Assembly (NCBI GenBank): GCA_019096065.1
Contig: JAGUCH010000002.1
Span: forward strand, 16,566,501-16,630,500
Length of the DNA stretch: 64,000 nucleotides
DNA from: Paracyclopina nana
Lineage: Eukaryota > Arthropoda > Copepoda > Cyclopoida > Cyclopettidae
Reading direction: 5' to 3'
Within the stretch, counting starts at the first letter, position 1, and each line of letters starts with the position of its first letter. A program made the translations under genes and the position numbers. Under the pieces are notes generated by a model. That model saw nothing but the letters and a program-made list of their open reading frames with translations, searched no databases and had not been told where the DNA came from. Below, one piece after another: positions 22,931 through 36,266 of this stretch.

Positions 22931-24007
22931 TCAAAAGGTGAACTAAAGTCAAAAGAGGAGCTTTATTAGAGCATGAATTTTAATTGGCAATGAAGCAGCA
23001 GCCTAGCTAATGAAGGGCAAGTTTATTAGGGGTGAAATGTAATTAAGGTTTTTTCGTCTTTGTCCAGCTGTTGTCTCTTTCCAAGATGGCGTCTATTACC
23101 ATCATCATCATCATTTTTTGGTCCCTCCAAGTAGCAGCTAATCATCCTCTCTAAAACAATTATGTTAGTAAATTGCTTCCGGGCCCGACTCAAACAAGAA
23201 TGGACACTTTCTCTTGGCTAAATTGGGGAAAAACTCACAATTTATGAGTGACTTGAGCAAAAAATGCTCACCAAAATTAATTTTTTAAAATTCAAAGAAA
23301 AGAACCTCTAAATACTGAAAAATCAATAAAAGAGGCAAACTACAAATTAAGGCTAATTTTACATAATTTCAGGTAGCTTTCAGTTGGCTGTCAGTTAGAT
23401 AATTGATTCAATAATTTTGATAGGGCAATTCTCAACAATAATTTTGGTGTGTTTTCTAGTGAAGCTTGGAATTAGGAAAAAACTTTCTCTCTGATGGTTT
23501 ATATTGAGAAAAAAAGATTTTGACGTCAAGGAAACAATTTTCATAATCCCAGGTCAGACAAAGCCAAGCCAATTGATCCAACGAGTTGAAAGATGCCGCC
23601 ATTGCCATTTTGCTTATACCCATCATCAGTTGGTTCGACAATGGCACTTTGAGCAATCACGGACTCGGAATTATGTTCTACTCGTACTCGCCTTTCATTT
23701 GGAAATCTTTTGACCTACCTCTACTCAATGGACTTTTTTATTTGCTTCAAGCTAGAAAAATCTCAGTACAATCATAGTAATAAGAGTAGATGCCTGGTCG
23801 ATGCAATTTCAGTTGATGTTAGTTGTTGGGTTCCTCTCCACCAATTGAAGGTCTATTCGGTGAGAGTTCATTTGAAAAACCAATAACTGCACATATTCCA
23901 CCTTCTTGAGAAACTGCAGGCACTTTTCACTCACTGTATACACACAATTACACTAGAGCATTGTAACATCACAACACCATAAAGGAGCAAATTATGTGAA
24001 AATTAAA

Positions 24008-24392
24008 GGGCGATCCCATATTCGAATTTTTAATCAAGTTACCTTGCTAAAACAGCAACCTTACTTGATTAGTTAAGTTCAGCTTCTTCGAGCCAAGTTC
24101 AGTTGGTTTTAGCCAAGTTATGGTGGCTGTTATAATAACATGCGAACACATTTGATATCAGCGTCTGATGAGCTAACTTTGCTTTTCTCAACTGAGCAAC
24201 CTTCAGCTGCAAGGAATGTAAGAACACTTTTTGCAATTAAGTTCAGTTACGCTACTTAACTTAACTTAGCGAGTGTGCCAGTCCAATATAAGATTAAGCA
24301 AAGTTAGGATGTAAATATCTGAGAAATGAACTGAACTAAGCGTAACTTTTTTCCTAGCTTAACTTGACTAACCAGTCAATATGGGAACGCCC
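24008..24392 (-). repeat. family A inverted-repeat element, copy 6
   Basis: It starts GGGCGATCCCATATTCGAA and ends GTCAATATGGGAACGCCC, with both termini close to consensus. The interior matches other copies (TTAGCCAAGTTATGGTGGCTG, with GATGAGCTAACTTTGC). It lies inverted to copy 5, about 1.1 kb away. Confidence 0.8.
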
Positions 24393-25783
24393 TAAGGCTT
24401 TAGAGCAAACACTTCTTAATGAAAAGCAACTATTAATATTAAAAAATGCAATGTTAGCATCTTAATATGTTTTTAAGAAATGTTCTGCAGCCTGTAGAAG
24501 TGGATTTAAGCTGGTTTAAGTGGAGTTTAATTGACAAAATTGCTCTGGCTTTTGCACACCGTGCAATAATACTAATTTAGAGTTTGCAATACCAACAGTT
24601 TCAGCCCATTCATTTTCGCTGCCAGAGCAGCAGTCTTTTTAAAAGGGGGGGAGAAGGAGGTAAGAGTGGCTACAAATTGGCTCAATTTTGGACCTAAATT
24701 GCAGCCATAAAGAAGCTGCTGAGTAGCTTTACTGCTCAAGCTTGACATGTTTGACGCCTAGCCTGAATTTGACGACAAAATAAAATTCAAATTAAGTATG
24801 CAGCATAAAAAACTACTTACACTTTATGGCCACTTAATTGTGTCTTGTCAGAAAATGCACTTTTTTGCAATCAATTACTTTTGAACTACCATAAAAGAAG
24901 ACTGTGATCCATCAGTCATTTGTTGACAGCTTAACCTCAGGACTCTCATTTAGCATACTTTTCCTTAGGACAAGTTTATATTTTTTGGCCTCTTCACTTA
25001 GGATCAAAGTAGCTTTTTTTCCAACCCATAAAAAGTTTATGTAATAAAAGAGCCAGTGGAAGCAGCAATTTTCAGACAATTTCGAAACGCTTTATGCTTT
25101 TACTGCCTCACTCATTATTATTTTCACTAGAAAAAAAAGCCCTCACATAATCATAATCATCTTGGCCAGGAAAAAATTGCAGGTAGGTGTGTCCTCATTT
25201 TTGCAAACAACAAATTGCCACCTTTGTTTTTCTTCGGGGAAATGGCAAAAGTGCTCGGCAAAGATCACAGCCATTAGGCAAATGGAGGGGAAGTGGATCT
25301 ATCACAAAAGGGAACCACCTACCAGGTCCCATAGTCGTAGTAATAGCAATAATGCACCTTTGAAAAGTAGTTTTGTAAACATTAAGTATAAGCAATTTTT
25401 ATAGTATGGCTGCAAGAATGAATTATTCAAGGCAAGATAGAATCAATAAAAATCTCGAATCCTTGATATTGCAGGGTAAAAAATTATCTCAAGTTGAAAT
25501 CGTGCTTATTCCTCTTGCATACAATATTGGACTTGTGATTAGGACTGACCTTAACCCCACAGTGGAGAAAAATCACAGGCAAAGCACTTTTACTGTTCTT
25601 ACTTTTGAATGGCCTGGAAGCCACCCAGTGAAACAAACATCTAGTTGTGGCACTTGTAAAATTGGCAACTATCTCCCCTTGGAAATCTGACTTTCTGTCA
25701 AGATTCTCATCAGTAAAAGTTGTGGCAACTGATCTGGTTTTGATGAAAGATAAATTCCAGCAACTTTTGGCTATCCACTTCTT

Positions 25784-25820
25784 TTGCTGCTCTTGTTGTT
25801 GTTGTTGCTGCTGCTGTTGC
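25784..25820. repeat. TTG/CTG simple repeat
   Basis: A run of TTG and CTG triplets. On the minus strand it gives a Gln run inside a chance frame. It is an ordinary microsatellite. Confidence 0.6.
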
Positions 25821-27286
25821 ATTGCATATTGTAGAAAAGTATGGAAGGCAATTTCCTTGGTGCCATAGTTGTTGGGACAAAAACTAGTAAAAAGCCTTTG
25901 AATGTAGCTGGTTGGTTGTTGGCTGGAGCCATCAACCTTGCCACTACTGTTGTTGGTTCGATATGCACGACAGCTCAAAGACCTACCAAGTGCACTACGT
26001 AGTAAAGCCAGCATTCCTCACAGAAATGCCCCACTCAGCCTGGAAAGACCTGGGGAAAAACCAGGCTGAACCCAAAGTCCGATTCTCATTGTAGATTTCT
26101 TCGAAATGAGGTCATAGTGGATTCTCTTCAGCGGCCTTAATGGAGAAAAAGCTATTAATAGTTTGAAAAGCAGAAATGGAATTGTAGCTGAGCTGCATCC
26201 TGGCTTTCTCATAAATAAGGCCAGAAGCGTACCTTTCTGGCTGGATACAAACAAGAAAAAGTCCCACTCCAACTACCACAACTTGTACATTACCTTTTAG
26301 GACCAGAAATCTGCCGACAAAATGACAGCCGCCGATGAAGTGCACCAAGCCTGAAAATAGTACACTAAAGAAATACAGGCTTTCAAGGCAAATACGTACT
26401 ACTTCTTTTGCTAGGTGGAATCTCCGAATTTGGGCTTTATTTTTTGGTTCCGAATTGTGGACCATCTTTGAACTCAGTTTTTGGGTCCATACACTTGAGG
26501 AATTCACGATAATTTCAGGCAGATCTAAAAAACCAAAGAAAGTAATTCGTCTTTGAGCTGACTTTGAAGAAACCGATTCCCCGGAATTGTTTCTTTAATT
26601 CTTTATTTTGTGATTTTTTTGTTACTCTTTTTGCATTTTAAAGCTTTTTAAACCGTTAGAGGTTTGAGCAAGATGATCGAATAATGCCTCGGCCCTCGGC
26701 TCTAATATTGGCCGATGTGTTGATTTCAATTTGAAAACTTTCAAGCTAATTATGAGTCATCTTAAACAAATCCTTGAAAATAATGATTGCTGTATCAAGC
26801 TATTTCGTTTAGACGAACTTTAAACTATTTCCATTTTTGGCAATGAAATTGTTTCGACTTGCCTCAAAATTAACCGTTCGGTCGCCCAGACTCTCAGCAA
26901 AGTGTTGAAATTTGGAAATTTCGCGAAAAATCAGATAACAACAGTCGACAGCTGAAGTGTTCGGTGACCCGCGGTCGTTTAACGGAAAATTGAAAATTCG
27001 GAAATTCAATTCTAAGAGGAGCTAAAGAAGGAGGAAAGTCCGGGAAGCGAAGGTAGGACAAGACGTTTTTACCAATATTTCGCCTGTGCATAGAAAAACG
27101 CGTGGTGGTTTCAACTGATCGATTGACCGGCGAAAAGTCTATTAGTGGGATTTGTGGTTCGTCAAAACGTTGGAAAGCAGCAATGAAAAAAAGGGAATTG
27201 GTTTACTATTGATTTCCTGTCACTTTTGGCCTCAATGCGAGTTCAAAAAATTCCTCAGATTCTTGGCAGCATAAAATAAGTTTAGG

Positions 27287-27663
27287 CCAGGGGAGGAACA
27301 AACTTTTTCGCTAGATGGCGCTTTTTGAGCAAGTATTTTTGGAAAAATTGTCAAGAGTGAAACTTGTCACGTGATGAGGAGTGGCAATTTGATTGGATGA
27401 TCTGTGGGGCCAGGCTAGAAAAATAATGTTTCAATTATGAAATGCTTGATGATTTGCATGAGTTGTATATGGTTTTATGGCTTGAAAAGGTGCAAATTTG
27501 TCTGAAGATAATGTCACATTTATGAAGTTTTCGACTCAAGCGCTCCAAAAGCCGAACAATTCCCAATTTATGATCTTCTATGTAGTGTCGCCATTTCAAA
27601 TGTTTTTAATCAAGTTGCCGGGCTAGATGGCGCTGCGAATCTAGCAACTTTACGCCTTTGGCT
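27287..27663 (+). repeat. family B repeat (TAGATGGCGC type), copy 1
   Basis: It begins with GGGGAGGAACAAAC and CTAGATGGCGCTTTTTGAGC and ends at GGCTAGATGGCGCTGCGAAT with CTAGCAACTTTACGCC. Shared internal blocks are CTTGTCACGTGAT, CCAGGCTAGAA, AAGTTTTCG and CGCTCCAAAAGC. It is the most diverged of the full-length copies. No coding capacity. Confidence 0.7.
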
Positions 27664-30076
27664 TATTAGTGACAAGTTCAAGTTCATAGACTGCACTCAC
27701 TTTGCAGAAAGTGAATTGGGGAATTAATGAAAAGTTGGTCAATTGAGAGAATTGCGTCTTTGACCTTTGGCTGACGCAGAAGTCATTTAGGTGTCGGTAT
27801 CATGCCATGTGGTACATTAGCAACATTTGTCTGTCACGAAACATGGCATGTTGCAATTTAATGCATGTATAGAAAAAGTCACTTGGCTATTGCGTCAGTT
27901 ATTATGATTATTGGCCCACTTCTCCACGTGGTTTCTTCACTCTTGTTGCCCTCTTTGCTTTGCCAGAGAAAATATGAAACTTTGAACGTGACCATTGGGC
28001 TGATAATTGCCAATTATCCCATAATGGAGCTTGTTTTCACAATTATGCTCTTCTTGCACGAGTTGCTCAATTATGAAGTCTATCACGATTTTGTCACTCA
28101 CCATTATTATGACGTTTTGAATGCTCACTCTCAAAAAAAGGGAGGAAAATTGAAGTGGATTTGCCTTTTGTCAACATCTTGGCATATGCATGTTTTTTTG
28201 GCTTGCTGCTGCAATTAACAACAGCAACAACAAATCATAATTTTCACGCCAAAAAAAAGGGAGCCACGAGAGTAACAAGTTGTCAAACTAAGTAGTTGTG
28301 TACTACTACACTATACTGATTGCGTGTTAATGCACATGCCAAATGCAATGGCTTTTTATTCGTCAAATCGCGTGACACATTCAGCTGAAGCAGGCTGCTG
28401 ACCGCAATACCAACTAGCAAATATGTGCCCATTAATGCCACCTCTTCAGTCCATTTTTCAGGATTGTTGACTTTTCTCCCTGTTTTTTTTATTTTTAGAA
28501 AAGGACAGCTTTTGTACTCTACTTTCTCTTGTGTGGTGGCTCTTTATCCAAAGGATAATGAGTTCCCGACATTGCTGCATTATTCATAGGATAGACTGCT
28601 TCTGCTGCTTCTATTCTGCTGAAGCCCCACCAACCAACCGAGAGCTCATGCAATTTTCATGTGGATTTCCTCCAAACTTGAGATAAATGCTCAGATGGTT
28701 CTTAATGATTCAAAAGTTCCCAGATGTAAACTTTTACCTTTGATCATCACTCTCAAAGCTGGATTGGTTTGCCAATAGGAAAGCTGGCCTTTTTTCACTT
28801 TTTTTTAATGGTGAGAAAGAAACAATACTGAAGGTCCCACTTACTTTTCTTACAGCTTGAGAGGAGATGACAAAAATGAGGGCATATAAGTCATAGTGAT
28901 CTGGTAGGATTTGAGTCAGCCTCTTCTTACTGCTGTTACATTGTAGCAAGAGAGATATACTGCATTCAGAGCCCTTCTTCTCTATATATTCTCTCCTTGC
29001 TGGAAAAAAAGGGGTTGAGAGCTCTAAAATAAAGTAAAAATACCACTAGACTTTGAAGTTTTTCCACCTTGAAGAAGACTGAGGCCAAACTGTGTAAGGT
29101 AAGTCAATTTTTTTTGGTTGTTGTATTTTTACTTTTTCTTTATAGGCTTTCCCATGGAGAAGAGCAGTTGTGTAATTTGGCTGAAAGCCTACTGTAACCA
29201 GTGGTGCCAACCATAAAGTTCATCAAGCAGGAGCCAGCTGAAATTAATTTTTCTGTTTATTTACTGTTCCAGACTGGTGTTGGTGTGTGTGTGTCTTAAA
29301 TCAGGGAGCCAAATTGCTTTTATCTGGGCCAGAAGATCAAAAACTACCATTTTTTGCTGCTGCTACAGTGTACAGTGGAAGAAAATGAGGCCCTAACCTT
29401 TATTGATCCAACAAAAGAAAGTCCCTAACTCCTCCAGAGAGTCACTGTTGTATAATAATGGTGTTGTTCCAAGGGCTTGTCAATGGAATCTCAGTGTAAT
29501 TATCTTCCCCTATGCCACTGTAGTATTGCACTACATTGGTACAATGCTGAGAAAACTGTATCCCAAAAGTGCAGTATTCAGGAACATTGCTTATTGAGCC
29601 TACTTTGGAGCTCTGCTTCAAAAAATAATTAATTTTGGCCTTTTGGCTAACCAATAAGGCTTTCTGTAGACTTTTGCTCAATGCTAATGGAAGTGAGGCT
29701 GATCCTTTTTCGCTGCAAAAGCACACTGTGGCATAATAATGCTCACAAGTCTCTGCCAGCAATCATTCCTGCATTATAGTACATTTCCCCAGGGGGGCCG
29801 AAAACCACCACAAAGTGTGCTTTTCTGTGTCTCCAATGCAATGCATTGGGAGAGCAAAAAAGGTCATAATTGCTCTGGCAAACAAATCTACAAAAAACAT
29901 TGGATTGGAAAACTCTGCTGCTACTTTTGCAGCCTTGGCTTTCTACCACCACATCAATTAGGGACCATTACCAAAATTAGTGACTCTATGGCTCATTAAT
30001 AATGTTGTTGCTGTTTTTTTGTGTGCCTGGCCAAAAATATCTGGGAAATTTTGATGGATGTTGTGTCTCCCTGCAA

Positions 30077-30547
30077 TAAGAGCTGATTTTGAAATACTTC
30101 ATGCTAGATGGCGCCACTGTAAGGTAGTACAGTTTAAGCATGACCAATTTGACAGAAAAGTTGAAAAAAAATCAATGTTGGACTACACACTTTAAAACTT
30201 ATTGAAAAACGGCCAATTTTTGCATGAAACAGCCCAAATCACTCAATAGGCAAAGACAAAAGTTTTTATAGCCTATGTTTTTTACTCTGCTTTGATTGGT
30301 CCAAAAAAGGCGGGAAAATTTAAATTGAGTTGCTATTAGAGAACTTGAGAGTATTTTCCTGCTTTTTTCAACTTATTCGCCAGATTTTTTACTCAGTTGC
30401 ATAAAACGTAAAAATGATTCAATGTTAATTTTCGGAATTGTTGATAAATCAAAAGGGAAGGCCTTTTTTGGAAAATTACCAACTGCTACCCGACTTTTGA
30501 CGCTAGGGCGCGCTGACTGTACTACGTAACAGAACCCATCGTTCCTA
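30077..30547 (+). repeat. family C repeat, copy 1
   Basis: It runs from AATAAGAGCTGATTTTGAAAT and CTAGATGGCGCCA to GCTAGGGCGCGCTGACTGTA and GTAACAGAAC. The same sequence is present inverted at about 55,635-56,530, where it is split by a nested insertion. Shared internal blocks include ACAGCCCAAATCA and GGGAAGGC. There is no open frame of note. Confidence 0.65.
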
Positions 30548-32529
30548 ATGCTGTGGGAACTATTTGTAATTGTGTCAAGCTCCGAATTGAAATGTTAATG
30601 AAGGTTGTTGTAATCAGCTTTCATACTTGACTGAAGCTGGTGCATTTTTCCAGATAATGGACTTAACTTTTGACGTGTGGCCTCCTAAGAGGTTCACGTC
30701 CTAGGCAAGACCTTATAAGAGAGATTAGTTGGCGGGAGTCGTTAATTGCTAATTACACAGGGAGGCTGATAAGATTAAGCATTAATGAGCTTTCCCCTCC
30801 TTTGTGTCTTGGCTCTCAGCAGGCCAACAGAAAGGATACTGCTACACATTATCAAGGCTCAATCATCTACCAGCAAGCCAGGACTGCCAAGTCCTTTGAG
30901 ACCCTGGCTCCCCTGGCTACAGCTGCTGCTGCTGCAAGTAGTAGCCCACCAAATTGGCCCTTTTTCAATATGATAATTGAGAGCATGGATCACCATCAGG
31001 ATTTAAACATTGAAATTCATCTCATTGCCTATGCAAAGTTTTGCCAGTGATCCCTGGATTAACTGGTGAGATGCCACTCAACTTTTCCCTTTTGGATCAT
31101 GAGGAAAAAGCTGGCTGATGGCAAAAATCATCACTATCAAAAGAGAACCTGTGTTTGAATACTGCTATGTTGTTGCTGTTGTGTACACATCATATATCAC
31201 AAGAAACCCCAAGTTCAACTCTGTGCAAGTAGGGGAAGAAGCAGTGGAAGGGGAGAAAAAGGCTGGATCAGTCGTTTTTTCGACCCCTTGCTAGTCTATG
31301 GCTCCTTTGAAGAAAGATCTAAAAAATTAAATCATTATGGATGCCTTTCCTTTTGAAACATAGCACTCTACTCTTTTATTTGGGGAGAAGCAAGGGAGAG
31401 AGCTTTTTTCGTTTTTCTCATTCCTCTGTGCTCTACTTTTTTATTCCCTTTTTTGCGTGGCTTTCCAGCGCCTCTTTTATTGACTCTAGAGCAACCTAAA
31501 AATGCAATGGCTTTTCAGCTCCTTTAGGAGCATAAACACCAAGTTTTTCCCTCTCTCCTTCCTCCCTCCACCTTTAACTGAGTTCAATGTCTCCCCAGAG
31601 GATTTCACTATTAAATTGGAAAATGGTGACATCCCCTTTTAGCCCTTTATTTATGTATATCGACCCCCAAAATTGCTTCAGAATTATTTAGCTGCAGATT
31701 CTGACAAACTAGAAAATTCTCCATTGTTGGGAAAGTGCAGAATTTGTATACCTTATTATTTAAAGCCATTTTTGTTGCAGCCAAGTGTACCATATTGTAT
31801 ATATGAGATGAGTGATGGTTTGCTTCTGTGGCTAGAGCCGTGGCTTTCACATTCTACCACTATTTTTGAGACTGCTTTCCCTGAAAAGAAGATTGGGATC
31901 AATTGTGTGCTCCAGCTGGATCCAAAAATTGCTCCACTACAGTGGGTGAGGGACAGCACCAGCTCCCTTCCCTTTTTGAGGCCAATTTACAATGTGTAGA
32001 GATTAACTGATAACCATCAAATTCTGCATTGTGACAAACTCATGTAAACTTGTGCGTTATCTTCTTGTCAAAAATATTTGTGCCACATATTTTGCAAAGC
32101 ATATTTGACTGGGCTTTTACCTACAAACAAATTAACCCCATTTTTAAAGCTCTTCTTTTTCGGTATTTTTTAATCCTCCTTGAAGCTGCTTGTTATTCTA
32201 GCTATTGGCAGGAACTGCATCGGTCCAGCCCTATATTGAAAATTGTCCCTTTTATCTTTGTCTCTGAGTGGTTGGACCGTCCATCATCATTGGTTCTGTC
32301 TGAAAAATCGACCAAAAGTTGGCTGCTGCTGCCATCATGGCTGTGACACATCATGCTCTCCTACAAAATATTGTGTCATGTGTGTCATGAAAACCATTAA
32401 CTAATGTTCTTCTCACAAATAATCAGCCATAATTAATTTCCCATAACTGCTCACATCTGCACTATATTGTGGCTCACATTAATTAAGTCAAAAATGAAAG
32501 CCATGCCACTACATTTTGCCAAATCTATA

Positions 32530-32923
32530 GGGTGTTCCCATATTGACTGGTTAGTCAAGTGAAGTTAGGAAAAAAGTTATGCTTAGTTCAGTTCCGCTCT
32601 CAGATATTTATGTAAGGTAGATCCTAACTTCGCTTAATTTTATGTAGTAATTGCTTGCTTGCTTAGCTAAGCTAAGTTGCCGAGCTGAACTTGGCTATAA
32701 AAAGCGTTCTTATATTTGTCGCAACTGAAGCTTGCTCGATTGAGAAAAGCTAAGTTAGCTCATTAGCAGCTGATTTCAAATGTGTTGACGTGTCAGCATA
32801 CCAACTAACTTAACTGAGCTAAAACCAACTGAACTTGGCTGGATCGAGCTGAACTCAACTAATCAAGTAAGGCTACTGTTTTAGCAAGGTAACTTGATTA
32901 AAAAATCGAATGTGGGATCGCCC
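32530..32923 (+). repeat. family A inverted-repeat element, copy 7
   Basis: It starts GGGTGTTCCCATATTGACTGG and ends CGAATGTGGGATCGCCC. It has the standard interior with CTAACTTCGCTTAATTTTATG and GAAAAGCTAAGTTAGCTCAT. Confidence 0.8.
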
Positions 32924-33749
32924 TGAAATATTTCTGTTAATGCATATTTGACCACCATAAAAAGCATGTTAGATGCAGAAAATGCCAAAAAAAATTGGGC
33001 TTGATAAAGTCACCTTAGTATCATTGCAAAGTCACTCCTTTTTGCCTTTTTGGCTCACAATTTGCCCTGGTTTTTTTGTGGTGCGTGTTTGCTTCATCCC
33101 CCTTTTGATGTCTATAAAGAGTGATTCTCGAAAGATTTGTTGTAATTTTCACGGACACCAACAAAAAACTTCTTTTCCAACTCTTTGGGCTTACTCTCAG
33201 GGCTATGATTATGGATGGGAGTAACATGTGATTACTGGCGGAGCTGAAATTATGGGGGCCACTCTTTTAGATATATACACACACAGATCATCACAGAAAA
33301 ATACACAACCGCACTCTTATTCAAAAAATCCACTCCAGATTATTTATTAAAAATGAAAAAATAAGTGATTTTGAGAGGGAACTGTTATAAAGGATGGCTG
33401 CTAGACTCAACTTATTTAGTGAGGGAATGCCAGGGTATAAAAATTAATTCGGGTAACGGTGGCTTAATAAAAGGTGCATATACTCACATCAAAGAAAGAA
33501 GAGAAGGGGAGATTTGTCTAATTTTGGCCTTGTCTGACCTCAAAACCCCATTATAAAGCAGAAATCCTCTCCACCCATTACGATTTTCGTGTCCACAACT
33601 GGCGCAAAACAAGAGCACAAATTAGACAAACAAACAAAGCTACAATTCAATTGAGGCAACAACAACAGCAGCAGCCTTTTTTTTCATTTCCGGCTTTGGT
33701 TGGCTTTTTTCCGTGAACTGACAGCAAACAAAGTTTCAGCTACATCATA

Positions 33750-34205
33750 ATTACCCATTGAGTAATTCTATCCGCTTGATGGGACGTCAAAATGATAGGT
33801 TCATTATTAAATGGCAACAACGGTATAAGGCAGTGGAGGGACAAACTTGTTCATTAGATGGCGCTTTTTGAGCAAGTATTCTTGGAAAAACTGCCATGTT
33901 TGGAACTTGTCACGTGATTACGATATGAAATTTGATTGGTTGACCAGCGGAGCCAGGCTAGAACAATTTGGTTTCGACAATGAAAAGCATGGCAATTTGT
34001 GTGATACACATATCGTTTTATAGCTTGAAAGGGGGCCATTTCAATTGTGGATTAAGTCATATTAATGAAGTTTTCGGCGCAATCGCTCCAAAAGCTGAAC
34101 AATTGCCAATTTGTGATCATTATTATAGCGCAGCCATGTCAAATGTACTTGCTCAAGTTTCCTGGCTAGATGGCGCTGCAAATCTAGCAACTATACGCCT
34201 TTGTC
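33750..34205 (+). repeat. family B repeat copy 2 with duplicated flank
   Basis: The family B core (about 33,825-34,203) plus about 75 bp of left flank (GATGGGACGTCAAAATGATAG, then AAATGGCAACAACGGTATAA) recurs inverted at 43,246-43,712 with few differences. The core carries GGAGGGACAAACTTG, AGATGGCGCTTTTTGAGCA and TGGCTAGATGGCGCTGC. Because flank as well as core is shared, this is a segmental inverted duplication and not two independent insertions. Confidence 0.75.
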
Positions 34206-34868
34206 TTATAAGCAAATTGTTCCTTTTTCAATTATAAAATACATGTACATGAATTATCCAAAAAAAATGTGTAAAAGAAATCAGCTTGATTTTAGCCTGA
34301 AAAAAGAAACTAAATTTTAATCAGTTTTAGAATAATTTGCTAGAGTGGCAATTTTCGTTGGAGCTTTGCACAATCCGACAAAAGATGAAGCCATTTTATT
34401 TTTTGCCCATGGTCGAACGGAAGTTCGGATTTTTCTGACACATTTCTGTAAAATTGTTCACAGCTGCTGTCATGAAAAAAACCTCACTCAACTATGTATA
34501 CCCCTTTGAAGAGCAAGCATTTGAAGAACTCCTCCATATATTCAAGTAACCTTGAAGCTCCAACCACATTGAAATTATGTTACACACACACCAATATTAT
34601 GTCAAAAAGTTTGATGTGAAGCAACTGGTTGTGTCCAAAACTAACTGAAAATTGAGGGGTTGTGGCCTCACAAAAGCACCAGTTTTGTTTCAACCACTCA
34701 ATAATTACTCCAAAAAGAGCGCTTTTTCCTATCTCTCCACACCAAAAACCTTCAAGCCATTTTTTGTAGAAGTATTCTAATATCCCGTTCATGTGTGCCT
34801 ACAAACTCCTTAAGATAATGCATGCTGTATACCTTGCAGAAAGGAGAAAAATTGTCTTATGACAATCG

Positions 34869-35337
34869 CATATTTACCACTTGTCTTTTGGTTTCAAGAT
34901 TCTGGAAAATCTGACTAAATGAGCAAATAGTTTGCAGAAAGTTGAATTTAAAAATGTAAATTGTTAATCCATGATTACCCATTCATATGCACAAAATCTC
35001 CTTAAGATAATAAACGCCTAATTCCTTAAGGAAACAAGAAAAATTGTCTTACGACTATCACAAAAGTATACTTTGGCTGGAGAAAACATTTCAAGAAAAA
35101 AAATTTAATGGGTCAATTTTAAGACTACTTGAAAGTAAAAGCATTTAGTTTCCTTCAATTTTAACGCCCAACTTGCCATTATTGAATCTCAATGCATAGC
35201 ACAAAATAATATGATTCAACTTGATTAACTGCTGCATTGAAAAAACAAAAACACAACTGAGAAATTGAAAGTTTTTCCGAGTTTTGCCTAATCTTTGTCG
35301 ACTCGCTCCTTGGATCAACTAGTTGAGCGACACTTTT
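34869..35337 (+). repeat. left arm of a ~470-bp inverted repeat
   Basis: The arm matches the reverse complement of 39,088-39,563 throughout. Examples are CTTTTGGTTTCAAGAT, CAGAAAGTTGAATTTAAAAA, GACTACTTGAAAGTAAAAGC and CTTGGATCAACTAGTTGAGC, with scattered mismatches and small indels. The left side also has a direct duplication: 34,805-34,868 resembles 34,998-35,062 (CCTTAAGATAAT and GAAAAATTGTCTTA in both). Confidence 0.75.
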
Positions 35338-36213
35338 AAAGTTGTCTGATAGCAAAACTCCATTGTATAATGACGATTTTTAACTTTGCACGGGGCATTG
35401 AAATCAATGTTTAATTGATTATTTGGGAGCTGTGAAATTCCACACTGACAACCGAAAAATCAATCCCATTTCTTTGTGGTGGCCCATAAATTCCTTTGGT
35501 TGTGCAAAGTGGAGTAAAAATTGCCTTTTTCATTTTTTCATCAGCAGCATTTGTTCTGTGATCATCATCTGCTCTTGGCCAGAATATCCATTTTAAACGC
35601 CAACATATTTCACCTCTCCAGTTATATTACATTGCACACTGAGGGCATTTGCCCAGCTTTTGCAGTTCAACATGGCCACTTTGGGCTGGTGGTTGTTCCC
35701 CTCAGTGCTCAGGGAATGCAGATGAGGACCAATGTTCCCCTACTCTTTTCTTTCTTTAATAAGTCCATAAGTTAACGTTCAAATGGTAGCAGCAGCTTTA
35801 AAATCCAGAGCAGCAAGCTTCATTAAAAATGCACACATTACAAGCATTCTTTTGCATAATAATGTACTGGATCATTAAAAGTACACAGGAAAATTATGTC
35901 TACTTTTTTGGCATCATTCAAGAGTGTGTTTTTTATGAGAAGAGCCATTACTGGGCTCATTTTCGTACAATAACGTATTAAGAGCAGCTTCAGTAAATCA
36001 TTTCTAATGGGACTCCCGTCTCCTTATTTCGTAGCAGGCGAACCAGCCAGCCAGCCAGCTCACTTTGTCAGAATAAGGGCTGTTTTTCCCTTTCAAACAC
36101 TTCAGCCTACTTTTCATTCATTTTTCACGCGAGGAATTTGCGTCGTCCACTTCTATATGCATTCAGTAGTAGCATGAGACCGAGGCTGAGGCAGCGAGTC
36201 GCATTTTTTGAGG

Positions 36214-36266
36214 CGTGAAAAAGTGGCGGCCGACAACGCGTCATTGTACTTGGCCACTTTTTCACG
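36214..36266. other. perfect 14-bp hairpin
   Basis: CGTGAAAAAGTGGC at 36,214-36,227 is followed after 25 bases by its exact complement at 36,253-36,266. The hairpin lies in a locally GC-richer patch. It could be a palindromic regulatory or structural element, or a remnant of an inverted repeat. Confidence 0.4.

Noticed and set aside
25484-26014. 176-residue minus frame with a Gln run
   Set aside because: The Gln run is a TTG/CTG microsatellite, the rest has no conserved pattern, and no splice context supports it.
27865-28218. 117-residue hydrophobic frame resembling a membrane protein
   Set aside because: Hydrophobicity follows from T-rich AT DNA. No family motif, and it follows directly after a family B repeat.
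30670-31050. 126-residue frame with an Ala run
   Set aside because: No domain or codon pattern; a simple GCT repeat gives the Ala run.
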